Source of the DNA: Apus apus
Taxonomy: Eukaryota; Chordata; Aves; Apodiformes; Apodidae
Assembly (NCBI RefSeq): GCF_020740795.1
Contig: NC_067285.1
Location: 115,383,008 to 115,447,007, forward strand
Direction of reading: 5' to 3'
DNA: 64,000 bases
The notes under the pieces are model-generated. The model saw only the letters and a program-made list of their open reading frames with translations. It was not told where the DNA came from and made no database searches. The position numbers and the translations under genes were made by a program. Positions 37,276-48,400 of this stretch are shown in pieces (the stretch's first letter is position 1; every line of letters begins with the position of its first letter).

Positions 37276-37974
37276 GAGGTCTGACTCCACGTCCGCACCC
37301 GTGGGGCCGCGTTCGGGCTCTGGCGACAGGGCTGTCACCCCGGGCTCTGCGGTGGCCGGGGCAGCCTCTTCAGGAGTCCCGGGGCTGGGAGCCGGGCCCG
37401 GGGCCGCGGTGCGGGGCTGGTGCTGCGGGTCGCTCCCAGCCCGTCTGCCCCGCACGCAGCCGCGGGACCGGCCGGGCCTCCCGGCGGCTCCTGGCACAGC
37501 CCCAGCCCTGCCCCGCGGCAGGAATGTGTGCGCGGGGCCCGGCCCTGCCCGGGACGGGGCTCCCGAGCCCTGCCTGTTATTTTTAGGAGATGAAAGACGC
37601 TCAGTTCCTCGGGGCGCTCCCGCCAGGGGCAGCTCCCCGCCCCGAGAACAGGCCTCCTTTCAGCCCGCCGGGCCCCGCCAGAGGAATTTGCTCCCCCGGC
37701 AGGGGAAATAGCTGGGAGGCCGGCAGCGTGTCTCGCATAGCTGCCGCGCAGCTCCCGCCGCAGCCGTTTCCCCCGCCGGGGCCCGCCCCGGTGCTGCTCC
37801 CTGCGGCGGGGCCGGGCTGCGGGAGCGGGGCTGCCCCTCCCGTGGCCCTCGGCTCATGTCCTGCTCTGCCCTGCGAGTCCCCGGCCCTGCCTCTGCTCCC
37901 TCCACACCCGTCGACGCAGCCCATGTCTGCTGTGCGACTGCAGTCCCCGTGGGTCACGGCCCCGTGGTGGGATT

Positions 37975-38468
37975 TCACCAAAGTAATGGTTGGATAATAA
38001 GATCATCATGTCCAGCCCTTCCCCCAGCCCTGCCAAGGCCCCCACTGCCCCATGTCCCTCAGCACCATCTCCAGGGCTTGGAAACCCCTCCAGGGATGGG
38101 GACTCCCCCCTGCCCTGGGCAGCCTGGGCCAGGCCCTGACAACCCTTGCCAGGAAGGAATTGTTCCCCAGATCCAACCTCAGCCTCCCCTGGCACAACTT
38201 GAGGCCGGTTCCTCTTGTCCCATCCCTTGTTCCTGGGGAGCAGAGCCCGACCCCCCTGGCTCCAACCTCCTCTCAGGCAGCTGCAGAGCCAGCAGGTCTC
38301 CCCTCAGCCTCCTTTGCTCCAGGCTGGACACCCCCAGCTCCCTCAGCTGCTCCTGCTTAGACTGGTGCTCCAGCCCCTTCCCCAGCTCCCTTGCCCTTCT
38401 CTGGACACGGTCCAGCCCCTCCATGTCCTTCTTGTCACGAGGGGCTCCAAAACTGCTCAATAACATTT
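37975..38468 (-). mobile_element. CR1 LINE 3' fragment
   Basis: Minus-strand translation contains the CR1 ORF2 tail ([20 protein letters not shown]). The left edge, near GGTTGGATAATAAGATCATC, is the decayed 3' terminus. The insertion lies about 400 bases from the LOXL3 poly(A) signal. Confidence 0.8.
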
Positions 38469-38860
38469 GCATTGCTTCTGGTGTGGGAGAATCAGCACTT
38501 CACCACATCCCTGCCGCACCAGGGTGGCTGCATCTGTCCCCTCCAGTGGAGTAGCTCCTGACGGCCCCTTCCCCTCACCCTCATGGGCTCCTCCCAGATG
38601 GACTGGACTGGCACTGTTCTTCTCTGGCCCAGCAGAGGCTGAGGGGTGGTGCAGGCAGCTCCTGGGGTGCTGGTGTGGGGCTGGTCCTTGATGGGCAGGG
38701 GAGAGCGTCCTTGCTCCAGGTGGGTGCAGGGGGTGGGGACAGGGCCATCTCCCCTGCTCAGCCCTGCAGCTCGAGCTGTGCTCAGCATCCCAGTCCTGCC
38801 AGGCTCCTTGTCCCACCCCAGTGAAGAGCCAGCAGCCATCGGGGAAACAGAACTGACAAC

Positions 38861-38866
38861 TTTATA
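38861..38866 (-). terminator. LOXL3: Probable poly(A) signal of LOXL3
   Basis: TATAAA on the minus strand, a known variant signal, about 550 bases past the LOXL3 stop. No AATAAA was seen closer. Confidence 0.45.
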
Positions 38867-39417
38867 GAGAAAAAATTACAACTAAGAGATGGGTGTGGGA
38901 GCCACTGCCAGGCAGGGGGAGGCAGCGCTGCCAGGGCAGGGGCAGCCACACAGTCCCTGGGGACAGGGGGGGTTCCCGGGGCTGGGCCGGGGCCAGGAAG
39001 GGCTGTGACCCCCTGCGTGGGTGGGTGGGGGGTCCTCGGCTGAGGGCAGAGCCCTGGGGGAAGCATGGGGGCAGGAGGAGTCGGGGCAGGATGTGGGAGC
39101 AGGAGGTGGGGTGCAGCTGGGATGGCAGGGGCTGGGAGCTGAGGGGGCAGAGTGGGGGTACAGGACCCTCCAGGCTGTACCTTGTGGGCGCAGAGTCTTC
39201 TGGCCAGTGGCTGGGGTGGTGGCCCCGGCTGGGAGGGCAGGTCTGTGGTGCCTCCAGCACCAGCTCCCGAGGCCGGGAAGGGCAGAGGGGGCAGCAGAGC
39301 CCCGGGCAGCCCCCAGCAGGGCACGGTGGCAGTGCCGGGCATCAGGCTGCCCTGCCAGCCCCCTCCCGGTGGTGCAGGCAAGGGAGGGAGATGCCTGTCT
39401 CCCCAGGGGCTGTGGCC

Positions 39418-42400
39418 CTATGAAATCTGGTTGTTGAGCTGCCCTGGGTACTGCTCAAACCGCTTGTTGGCCTCCTCACTGAGCGCATCACCTGGGTGGG
39501 CAGAGGTGAGAGCTGCTGGCTCCGGCACTCCCCTGTGCCCCTGCGGCGGCCCCCAGAATCCCAGCCCCTGCCTCCCCATGCCAGCCCATCCCCGGCGCCA
39601 CAGCCTGCCCCCAGCCCCAGTGCCCTCCTCCTGGTCCACCCCAGCCAGGACACCCCCGCCCCAGTGCCCCTGGCCTCCTGCACCGCACCCCAGGGCTGTT
39701 ACCGATGTGGCAGCTGTGCACCCAGATGCGGTGCCCGTCGTACTTGCAGTTGCATTTCATGGCATTGTTGGTGAAGTCGCTCTCTGCCACCTCAAAGTTG
39801 GGGTTGATCACGACCTGTGGGGCACTAGCAGTGAGGGTGGCAGCGCCCTGCCCACACCTGGCAGCCCTGCAGCAGGGCAGCTTGGCTTTCCAGTGGAGCT
39901 GCTGCCTGCAGCACGGCCCTCAGCACCCCCAACCCAGCAGGACTTGTCTCCCAGCTGCAGTGGGATGTGCAGTGGGGCTCTGAGGAGCTGGTGGCTGCCA
40001 CTGTGGTCGGGTGGCCTGTCAGCGTGCCCCATATGCCAATGAGCAGTGTGGCTCAGGGCAGGAAAACCCGGGCTGAAGAATGCCTGAGCAGATCCCACAC
40101 AAGCCCAGCACATCCCCAGGCAGGACAGGCACAGCCCCACAGCAACACACACCCCACCAGCCCCACAGTGCGGGGGAGCAGGGCTGAGAGGGCCAGGCAG
40201 CTGGGGACACGGGGAGCTGGAGGGGCAGAAGGGGAGGTGCAGGCGGGGGGCTGCAAGAAGGGCCAGGTTGCTTGGCTGCAGCACCTGCAGGATGTAGTTG
40301 CCTGGTTTGACATCAGTGATGTCGATCCACTGGCAGTCGATGTCGTGCCGGTACAGGTCCCAGCAGCCCACTGTGATGCCCTGCTCCCCAAAGTTGGCAC
40401 ACTCGTACCGCTTGGCCACATCTGAGGGAGGGAGAGCACAGCTTGTCCCTGCTGCTCCTCTGCACAGCCCCTGTCACCCCCCAGCCTGGCCCCAGAGGCT
40501 GCAGTGGCCAGGCACAGGCAGCCCCACAGCAGGGACTCCTGGCACCCACCTTCCTCACACTCGGTGTCCTCGAGGCAGAAGCTGGCCTTGTGTCCCTCTG
40601 CCACCTTGGTGCCATTGGGGGTCAAGATGTCGTAGTGGGTGAAGATGTCCATACTGTGGTAGTGCCTGCAGGAGGGAGCCCACAGCGCCCCAGCTGCACC
40701 AGTGCCCGACACTGGGAGCTCGGGAATGCTGGGGGCGGGGGGGTCCCACGGAGCAGAGCAGAGGCTCACCCTGCCCTGCAGCATGCCCTCCGCCCCCTGC
40801 CCGCCCCTCGCTGCTGGGGAAGGTCCCCTCAGCCCCTGCCCTGAGGCCGCAGTGCTGTGAGGTCAGGCTCAGCTCTGTCCTGACCTGGGAGGGGACATGG
40901 TTGTCCCCAGCCAGGTGGCCCAGGCCAGTGGGGGGCTCAGTTGCAGGACACAGCCTGCAGCCCCATTCCTCCCTCCCAGGGCCCCCAGACCCAGCACTGC
41001 TCATCCAGGGAGAAGTTCTGACCCAAAGCAGGCAAAACTGGACACTGGCAGCAGAAGGTGCCTCACCCAGTGTCACCCTTACCCAGTGTCACCCTTACCC
41101 AGTGTCACCCTCACCCAGTGTCACCCTTACCCAGTGTCACCCTTACCCAGTGCCACCTTTGCCCAGTGCCACCCTTGCCCAGCTCATCCCAGCAGCACCA
41201 TCCCCCTCTCCCCACCTCTCTGACCCCCAGCCCAGGCTATTCCCCAGTCTGTCCCTGTCCCTGCTGTGCACGCACCGGTGGCACTCGTGCCAGACCCAGG
41301 AGTGCCGGCCGGCCTTGGGGCGGAAGTCGGCGCGGCCGTTGTTGTGGATCTGGGAGGAGAAGCGGAGCAGGCGGCGGTGCCCGTAGGGCCAGTTGGCCAG
41401 GCGGGCCGAGCTGGAGAGGCAGTTCTCCTCGGCAGCACAGTACAGCATGTGCAGAGGCCGGTCCTCGATGTATGCTGTCTCCTGCACCAGCGGGGCGTGC
41501 AGCAACAGGTCGGAGGCAGCTGGGGAGCAGGCGGCTGCTCAGGGACAGACACTGCTGCCCGGCCAGCAGCAGGGACAGGGCAGGCAGCAGGAATGAGGCA
41601 GGAAGCAGGGATGGGGCAGGCAGCTGGGATGGGGCAGGAAGCAGGGATGGACCGGGCAAGCCCCCAGTGCAGGCAAGGCTAAGCCAGCTGGGGGAACTGC
41701 CTGCCCTCCCCATCCGCTGGGCACAGGCTGACCCTGCAGCCCTGTCACCTGCAAACCCCATTGCCTCCAGCCCCATTGCTCACAGCCCCTTTCTCTGCAG
41801 CCCCTGGCGCCACAGTGCCACTGCCCACAGACCCCACCACCTGTAGATCCTCTTGCCCACAGACCCCACCACCCACAGCCCCCCTGGCTGCTCACTCTCG
41901 GAGCAGATGACTCCGGCAGCAAAGCGTGTGCCCGTCTTCCTGCAGTTCAGGCTGGTGCCGTGGTGCTGGCAGTGGTTCAGGGACATCTCGTGGCCAGCAC
42001 ACTTCACCCCGCTCAGCACCATCTCTGTCACGTTGCTGGCGTCCCAGTACCACGTCTCCTGGGGACAGGGAGACAGGCTGGGTGGCCAGGCTCGCTGTGG
42101 GCTCCCCAGCTGACATGCGCCCAGGCTGTGGGCAGCATCCAGCCAAGGCACAGCCCTCTGCCCACCTACCCCGGGTCCATCCCACGCACGGAGCGGCCGC
42201 ATCCCTTTGCCCCGCACAGCCCTGCAGCCGCCAGAGGCACCGGCGCCCGCGCTCTCCAGGCTGTCACCGGGTCCCGCCCCGCTGGCACCTACCGTCACCG
42301 CGTGCAGGGAGTAGCCCAGGCCCAGCTGGCGACAGGCCACCATGGCCTCCTTGGTGGTCCAGCCATCGCTGCACACCGTGCCCCACTTACTGCCTCGCTT

Positions 42401-45400
42401 CACCTCCACGCGCCCCTCGGACGCCGTCCTCCCCCCGGCCAGCCGGATCTGCGGGGAGCCCTGGGGCCGTCAGCCGGTGCCCCGCTGCCGCCTCCCGCCC
42501 CTGCGTCCCCGTCCCGTGTCCCCGTCCCTCTCCCCGCGGGACGGCGCTGGTGGCGGCTCGCTGCCCTGGCCAAGCTGGCGCCGGCACCTACTTGCAAGCC
42601 GTGGTTAGCGAATCCCAGCCCCAGCTGGCGACAGGCCACCATCGCCTCCAGCGTACCCCAGCCTTCGCCGCAGACCAGGCCCCAGCGGGGCTCGGCCCCC
42701 TCGACGGCCCCCACCGCCACCTCGACCCGCCCCTCGAAGCGGCTGCGGCCGCCGCTCAGCCGGATCTGCGGAGAGAGGCGGTGGCAGCGCCAGAGTCACC
42801 AGAAGCGGTGCCGGGGGGGCTGCGACCCACGGAAGGGTCCCGCCTGGCCCCAGCACAGCCCCGACGGGCCTCGGGCCGGGGGCTGCAGGGCGCAGAGGGA
42901 GCTGAGCAGAGCCAGGCACAGCTTTTGTCAGCAGGGACCTTGCCAGAAGTGGCAGGTTTGAGGCCAAGAGACTGCTTGTGAGTTTGGAAACTGTCTCACC
43001 AAAGCAGGGAAAATGGTTCATTTTGAAATGGCATTCTCATTTCAGAAATGAGAGTTATGAGAGACTCCAAAATTATTAAAAAGCCCAAAGTGGATGAAAT
43101 GACAGGCCAGGGCAAACAGGAGCACATGGCTTCATTTGCTCATTTCATCATCAGTTAAAAAAAAATATCTCTTGGTTGGACCACAGTGATTTTTTTTTTT
43201 CTGGTGCTTTGGCTGGGGAGCTGGCATGGGTGGGCAGCAGGGAGAGCAGGAGGGTGCAGCTTCCCCACACTGCCCCACACAGCAGGGCCCCACAGGGCAC
43301 CCAGAGTCCCCACAGCCTCCCTCCCACCTCCTGCCTCATGGGAGCACCTTGAGACTCCCCCCCACAACATCCCCAAGCCCCCCAGGGCAGCCCTTGCCTC
43401 AGACCGTGGGGAAGTGTGTGGGCGGCAGAAGAAAGATTATGGCAGCACCCTACAGTGGGTCCCATGGGCCCCCCAAGCACCCCACTCCAGGGTCCCCAAC
43501 ACCAGGAGCCCCCAGGCACTGTGCCCCCCAATGCCAGCAGCCCCCACGGTGCTCACCAGGTTCTCGTAGCCCATGTAGGGGATGTTGCAGCGGACAGCCG
43601 CATCCTCCGTGTGCTTGCAGTCCTCCCGCGTGATGTTCCTGTAGGGGCAGCTCCAGAGGGACTTCTCTGTGCCCAGGCACTGCACCTCATTCAAGTGGAT
43701 GGGCCCTGTCCCTGCAGGGGACAGCGGGGCTCAGGGCCCAGCAATGCAGGGACAGCCGTGGCCATCTTGCCCTCATCCCCCAGGGTGCACCAAGGCAGCT
43801 GGGAGCGCCCCTGGCCCCACTGTTGCTGCCTGGGGCTGAGTGGCTGTGGCCACCAGGGCTGCTTGGGGCAAGCCAGGAAGGAGACAAGCCCAGCCATGGC
43901 CCCCCCAGCCCAGCAGAGCCTTGTGCCCGGACAAGTGCCTCACGGGCAGCCCCGGGAGGGCAATGCTGTCCCCCCCCCAGCACCCTCACCTTGGCCCATG
44001 CGTGCCCCGGTCAGGGCCTCCTTGGCACTGCCGAAGCCCAGCTCCCGGCACACCACGCTGGCCGACTGCAGGTTCCAGCGGTCGTCGCAGATCGTGCCCC
44101 ACTCGCTGCTCCTGAGCACCTCGACACGCCCCTCACCCACCTTCGCACCCCCCTTCAGCCGGATCCGCGCCTGCAGGGAGCGGGTCAGGGCACGGCGGGG
44201 GACATGGGACACATGGTGGGGGTCAGCATGGTGTGGGACATGGGACAGCATGGCAGGAGACACGGGACATGTGGCAGGGGACATGGGACAGCACAGTGTG
44301 GGACAGCACAGTGTGGGACATGGGACACATGGTGGAGGACAGCACGGCGTGTGACACGGGACAGCATGACATGGGACAGCACAGCCTGGCACGCCACAGT
44401 GCAGGACAGAGGCTGCCAGCCATGACTCCCGGGATGTGCAGGGACAGGACACTGTCCCCATCTTCGGCCCCATCAGCTGGTCCTTTTGGGAGCCGCACAT
44501 GTCTGGGGTGCAGCCCAGGGGACAGAGCCCGGCACAGCCCCCAGCGCCCACCCCGGGGGCTCACCTGGCCCTGCTGCTGCTGCCGCTGCTTCCTCTTGTG
44601 GCCGTTGCCGCTGGCGAAGAGGGGCCCGGGCACGCAGCTGACCACGGCGGGCATGCCGGCCCCGCAGGCGGCGGAGGCGTTGCCGCGGTAGAACTGGAAG
44701 GCGCAGAGGGACAGGTGCACCTCTGTCCCCGTGCAGGACACCGAGTGCAGGCGGTAGTTGAGCTGCTGCCGCTCCGTGAAGAGCCTGCGAGGAGAGAGGG
44801 CCCTGAGCGGCCGGCAGGGCAGGTCCCATGGCCACCCCGCCTGTGGCTGCACTGGCTGCCCAAGCCCCTTGCTCTGCCCCGGGGGGGGATCTCCAGCCCC
44901 TCGCTGGCTCCTGCCCCGCTCCCCGGCACCACAGGGACACGCCGGGCCCCGGCGGCACTGGGCGGGGCTCCTGGTGCTCGGGCTCTGCCCTGGAGCCATT
45001 TACCTCTTCTTGGACCCTACGTCCTCCCTGCGCTTTTGTTTAGGCTGAGATTTGGAGGCCAGCCTGGAAAACAGAACAACTGTGAAGGAGCCCGCGGCCT
45101 CAGGCTGTCACCTTTGGCAGCTGCGGTGACACAGGGAGCACAGCCTGTCCCTGCAGACTGAACCGGCCATGCAGGAGCCCCAGGGAGACTCATGCACGTC
45201 CCCTTGATGTCATGCGTGAATGCACCAGCATCATCTGCTGCCAGCAATGTGACAACTGCCCTCCACAGCAACGATGCAGTTTCCTGCCCACATCCCACCA
45301 GGAAACTGCGCCGGATGCAGCAACATCCCGTGTGGCTTTGTCACACAGCAGATCAAACACCACCAGCAACGATTTGATCTGTCGGGTACAAGTGAGGTGT

Positions 45401-48400
45401 GCCCATGTCCTTGTTCAGACACCAGACAACATCCCTGCCCTGTGCTCCCAGGGGAGCAGGACGCACGGCACCAAGCAAGCAGCGCAGGCGGGTGCTCTCC
45501 CTTGTGCCACGGGGCACGGTGAGATTCCCTGCAGGCTCACAAGGACCTACTGCCAGCACGGGGAGCTTCCCGAGGGAGCGGGGAAGGAGGCTGCCCCAGG
45601 CCTGGCACACATCTCATCTGGGTTTGGTCCCAACATGCTCAAGGGCTTTGCTGCACTCAGGGGGGGGAGATGCTGAGCAGGGACAAGACTGCATGGACCA
45701 CAAGAAGTGAGGAGTGGGGTGTCCCAGACCAGGGCAGGGGACGGACACCCACTGGGACGAGGCAAAAGCGAGGCTGGCAGCTGGGCCTGCAGAGCCCCGC
45801 AAGCCCCAGGACACAGCACGGGGATGCCAGCAACTGGAGCCCAACGTCCAGCCAAGGACACCAGCACCCAGTCAAACCACACAGGGATCCTGCACCCAGC
45901 CCTGGGCCCCAGGACCAGACAGACACCAGCCAAGTGGTGCAAGACCTGGGGGGACACCGAGACTATGGGGCTGGGGGACAGCTTGGGGGTGCAGGGCAGC
46001 CCCAACCTGGGGCTGGGAGGACTTCAGGGGGCTCTGGCAGCATCTGACCTGCACCTGAAGGGGCTGTTGGGAGCCAGAGCCTGGATATTCCAGTCATGGG
46101 AGGGGAAAAGCATGAGAGAAAACAGGCATGATTGGTGTAAGGAAAGCTCTTTCTCCACATGGGCTGTTCAGCATTGGAGTAGAGGCCACGAGGCTGTGGG
46201 ATCTCCATCCTCGGAGCTTTTCAACTGGATTAAGTCCTGGGCTGACCCAAAGCTGGCCCTGCTCCATGCAGAGGGTTGGATCAAGATGTCCCTTCCAGCT
46301 TGGATCAGCCTGTGACCCCACGTATGACTGCAGCCATGCAGCCCCAAATGGCTCAGCCCTGACAAACCAGCTTGTGGCCTTCAGGAGACAACTCCTGCTC
46401 CAGGCAGAGGAAACAGAGCAGATCCCAGTGCTCCAGGGGAAATGCCCACTCCTTGGAAAAGGGGCACAAAACCAGTGAGCACAAAAGCAGACATGTGACA
46501 GGACCCTGCAGTGAGCAGGACCTGTGAGCAGGGGATTGAGGAGACCCCAAGGGCTGACCCTGTCTGGGTCTCTATCACCAGTGCAGGCACAGATACGGGA
46601 GCTGGCGAGGATGCCTGTTGGGGACAGAGCTGGGAAATGTCACAATGAAGAGCCTGGGATAGGTCCAGAATGTGGGGTACCTTTGGCACCAGGGAAAGTG
46701 GTAGGACCAGGCAAGGTTGTGTGCTGGGTGCAGAGAAAGTTCTCCGTGTGGCAGTGGGCTCAAGCGAGAGTTGCCATCCCTGAGCCCAGCGAGGACGGGC
46801 TCTGGATGGCTGACTGTCCCTTGGGACAGGCAGAAAAGCAGCAAGAGCGAGTGGGCAGAGGGTGCAAGAGACCCTGAGCAGATGCAGCACTGAGGACAAG
46901 ACCTGCCAAACCGTGCCCATCACTCCAGTCCCCAGCACCGCCGTGCCCAGCCCCCCGGAGCCAGGCGCCCCTGAGCACAGGCTCTCCTGCCTGCGCCAGC
47001 CCACCCTGCCAGCCCACCCTGCAGGGAATGGAGGGTGCTCAGCCTTTCCAGCTTCCCCACTGCTGCTTCCTGCAGAAAGCAGCCCATCTCCACAGCTCTC
47101 CCTCCCCATCCGCCAGGAGAGACGGCTCCACTCCGAGGCCTCCTGGTCCCAGCGGGGCTGCAGCACAGGATGCTGCAGCCCTCTCCATGCCTCCCAGGGG
47201 ATCCTGACCCCCACTCCTGCCTGGTGTGTGGGATGAGGGCTGCTCTGCTGGGGCATGGCTGGCCTGGGAGAGAGATTGTCTCTCGTGGGGGACAGGGCAC
47301 CCTGGCATGCACAGCAGGTCCCACCAGGGTGGGGTTCCTGCCTGCCCAGCACAGCCCCGGCCCTTGGCCTGCTCCGTCCGGATCCGTGTGTGCCAGGATC
47401 CGTTCCGATGGCAGGGACCGGTGGGGCCGGGCAGCCCAGCTCTGCCCAGGGCTCAGCAGATGGGGCACCCGGCCCTTTACCTGCGGCCCAGCCTGGGGCT
47501 CCAGCCCTTCCTCCGGGCTGCGCGTTTCAGCCGCCTGCGGGAGCAACACGGCGCTGCCCAGTGAGGGGCACGGCTGGTGCTGGGCAGCACCTGGGCAGCA
47601 CCTGGGCAGCACGCCATGGGCGGTGCATCCATGCCCACAGCCCTGGGCCCCTCACTCAGGCCATGCTGGATCATCCTTGCTTGGCTTGGCCACAAACATC
47701 CCCTGAGATCGGGAACCCCCACGCTCTGCACCTGAGGGAACTGTGGAGGTGCAACACGGCCAGGGAGCAAAAGCTGCCCTCTTGGAGCACCCCCTGCAGT
47801 AGTGCCTGGGGACACAGCCCCCCAGCCATGCCATGGCCCCTTGATCGGGTTAGCAAGTGCCCGTATGGCCATCTGGGATAGAACTGGTGAGCAGCAGGGA
47901 TGGGAGGGATGCTGGGGAGCCAAAACACCCAACAGCGTGGCCCCTCCCATGCCCCCAGCACTGCTCTATGTCCCTGGCACCGTCCCCAGCTCTGCCCCAG
48001 CCCCATGCCCCCAGCTCTGCTCTGACACCCCAGCCATACAGGCTCCCTGATGGCCTCACTCACTTGTAGAAGTTCCTGTTGACCTTCTTCTCCGCAGGGA
48101 AGCCCATCATGCCACAGACAACGCGGCTGTTGTGGGTGTCCCAGCCCTGGTCACAGATCTGTGCCCAGCCATCCTTGTAGCGCACCTCCACGATGCCCTC
48201 AGTCACTGGCAGCTGCCTCCGGGCCCCGGACACCACCGGCCGCAGACGGACCTCCTCCACGTGGCTCTGCTCGGTCTGCAGGGCACAGATCAGCCTGGCT
48301 TGCACCATGTGCCACTGCCCTGGCTCCCTGCCTGCCCTGTCCCAGAGATGCCCCAAGGATGCCCCAAGGATGCAGGCACCTGCGGGGAATGCAGTCCACA

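Larger units (their letters stand above)
36655..38860. other. Intergenic, HTRA2-LOXL3 (tail to tail)
   Basis: The interval holds two CR1 fragments, listed separately, and a GC-rich block at about 37280-37860 with open but unrecognised frames. No gene is supported. Confidence 0.5.

Noticed and set aside
37280-37860. GC-rich block as a possible gene or promoter
   Set aside because: No splice-supported exons or family match; it lies between two convergent gene ends and is flanked by CR1 copies.
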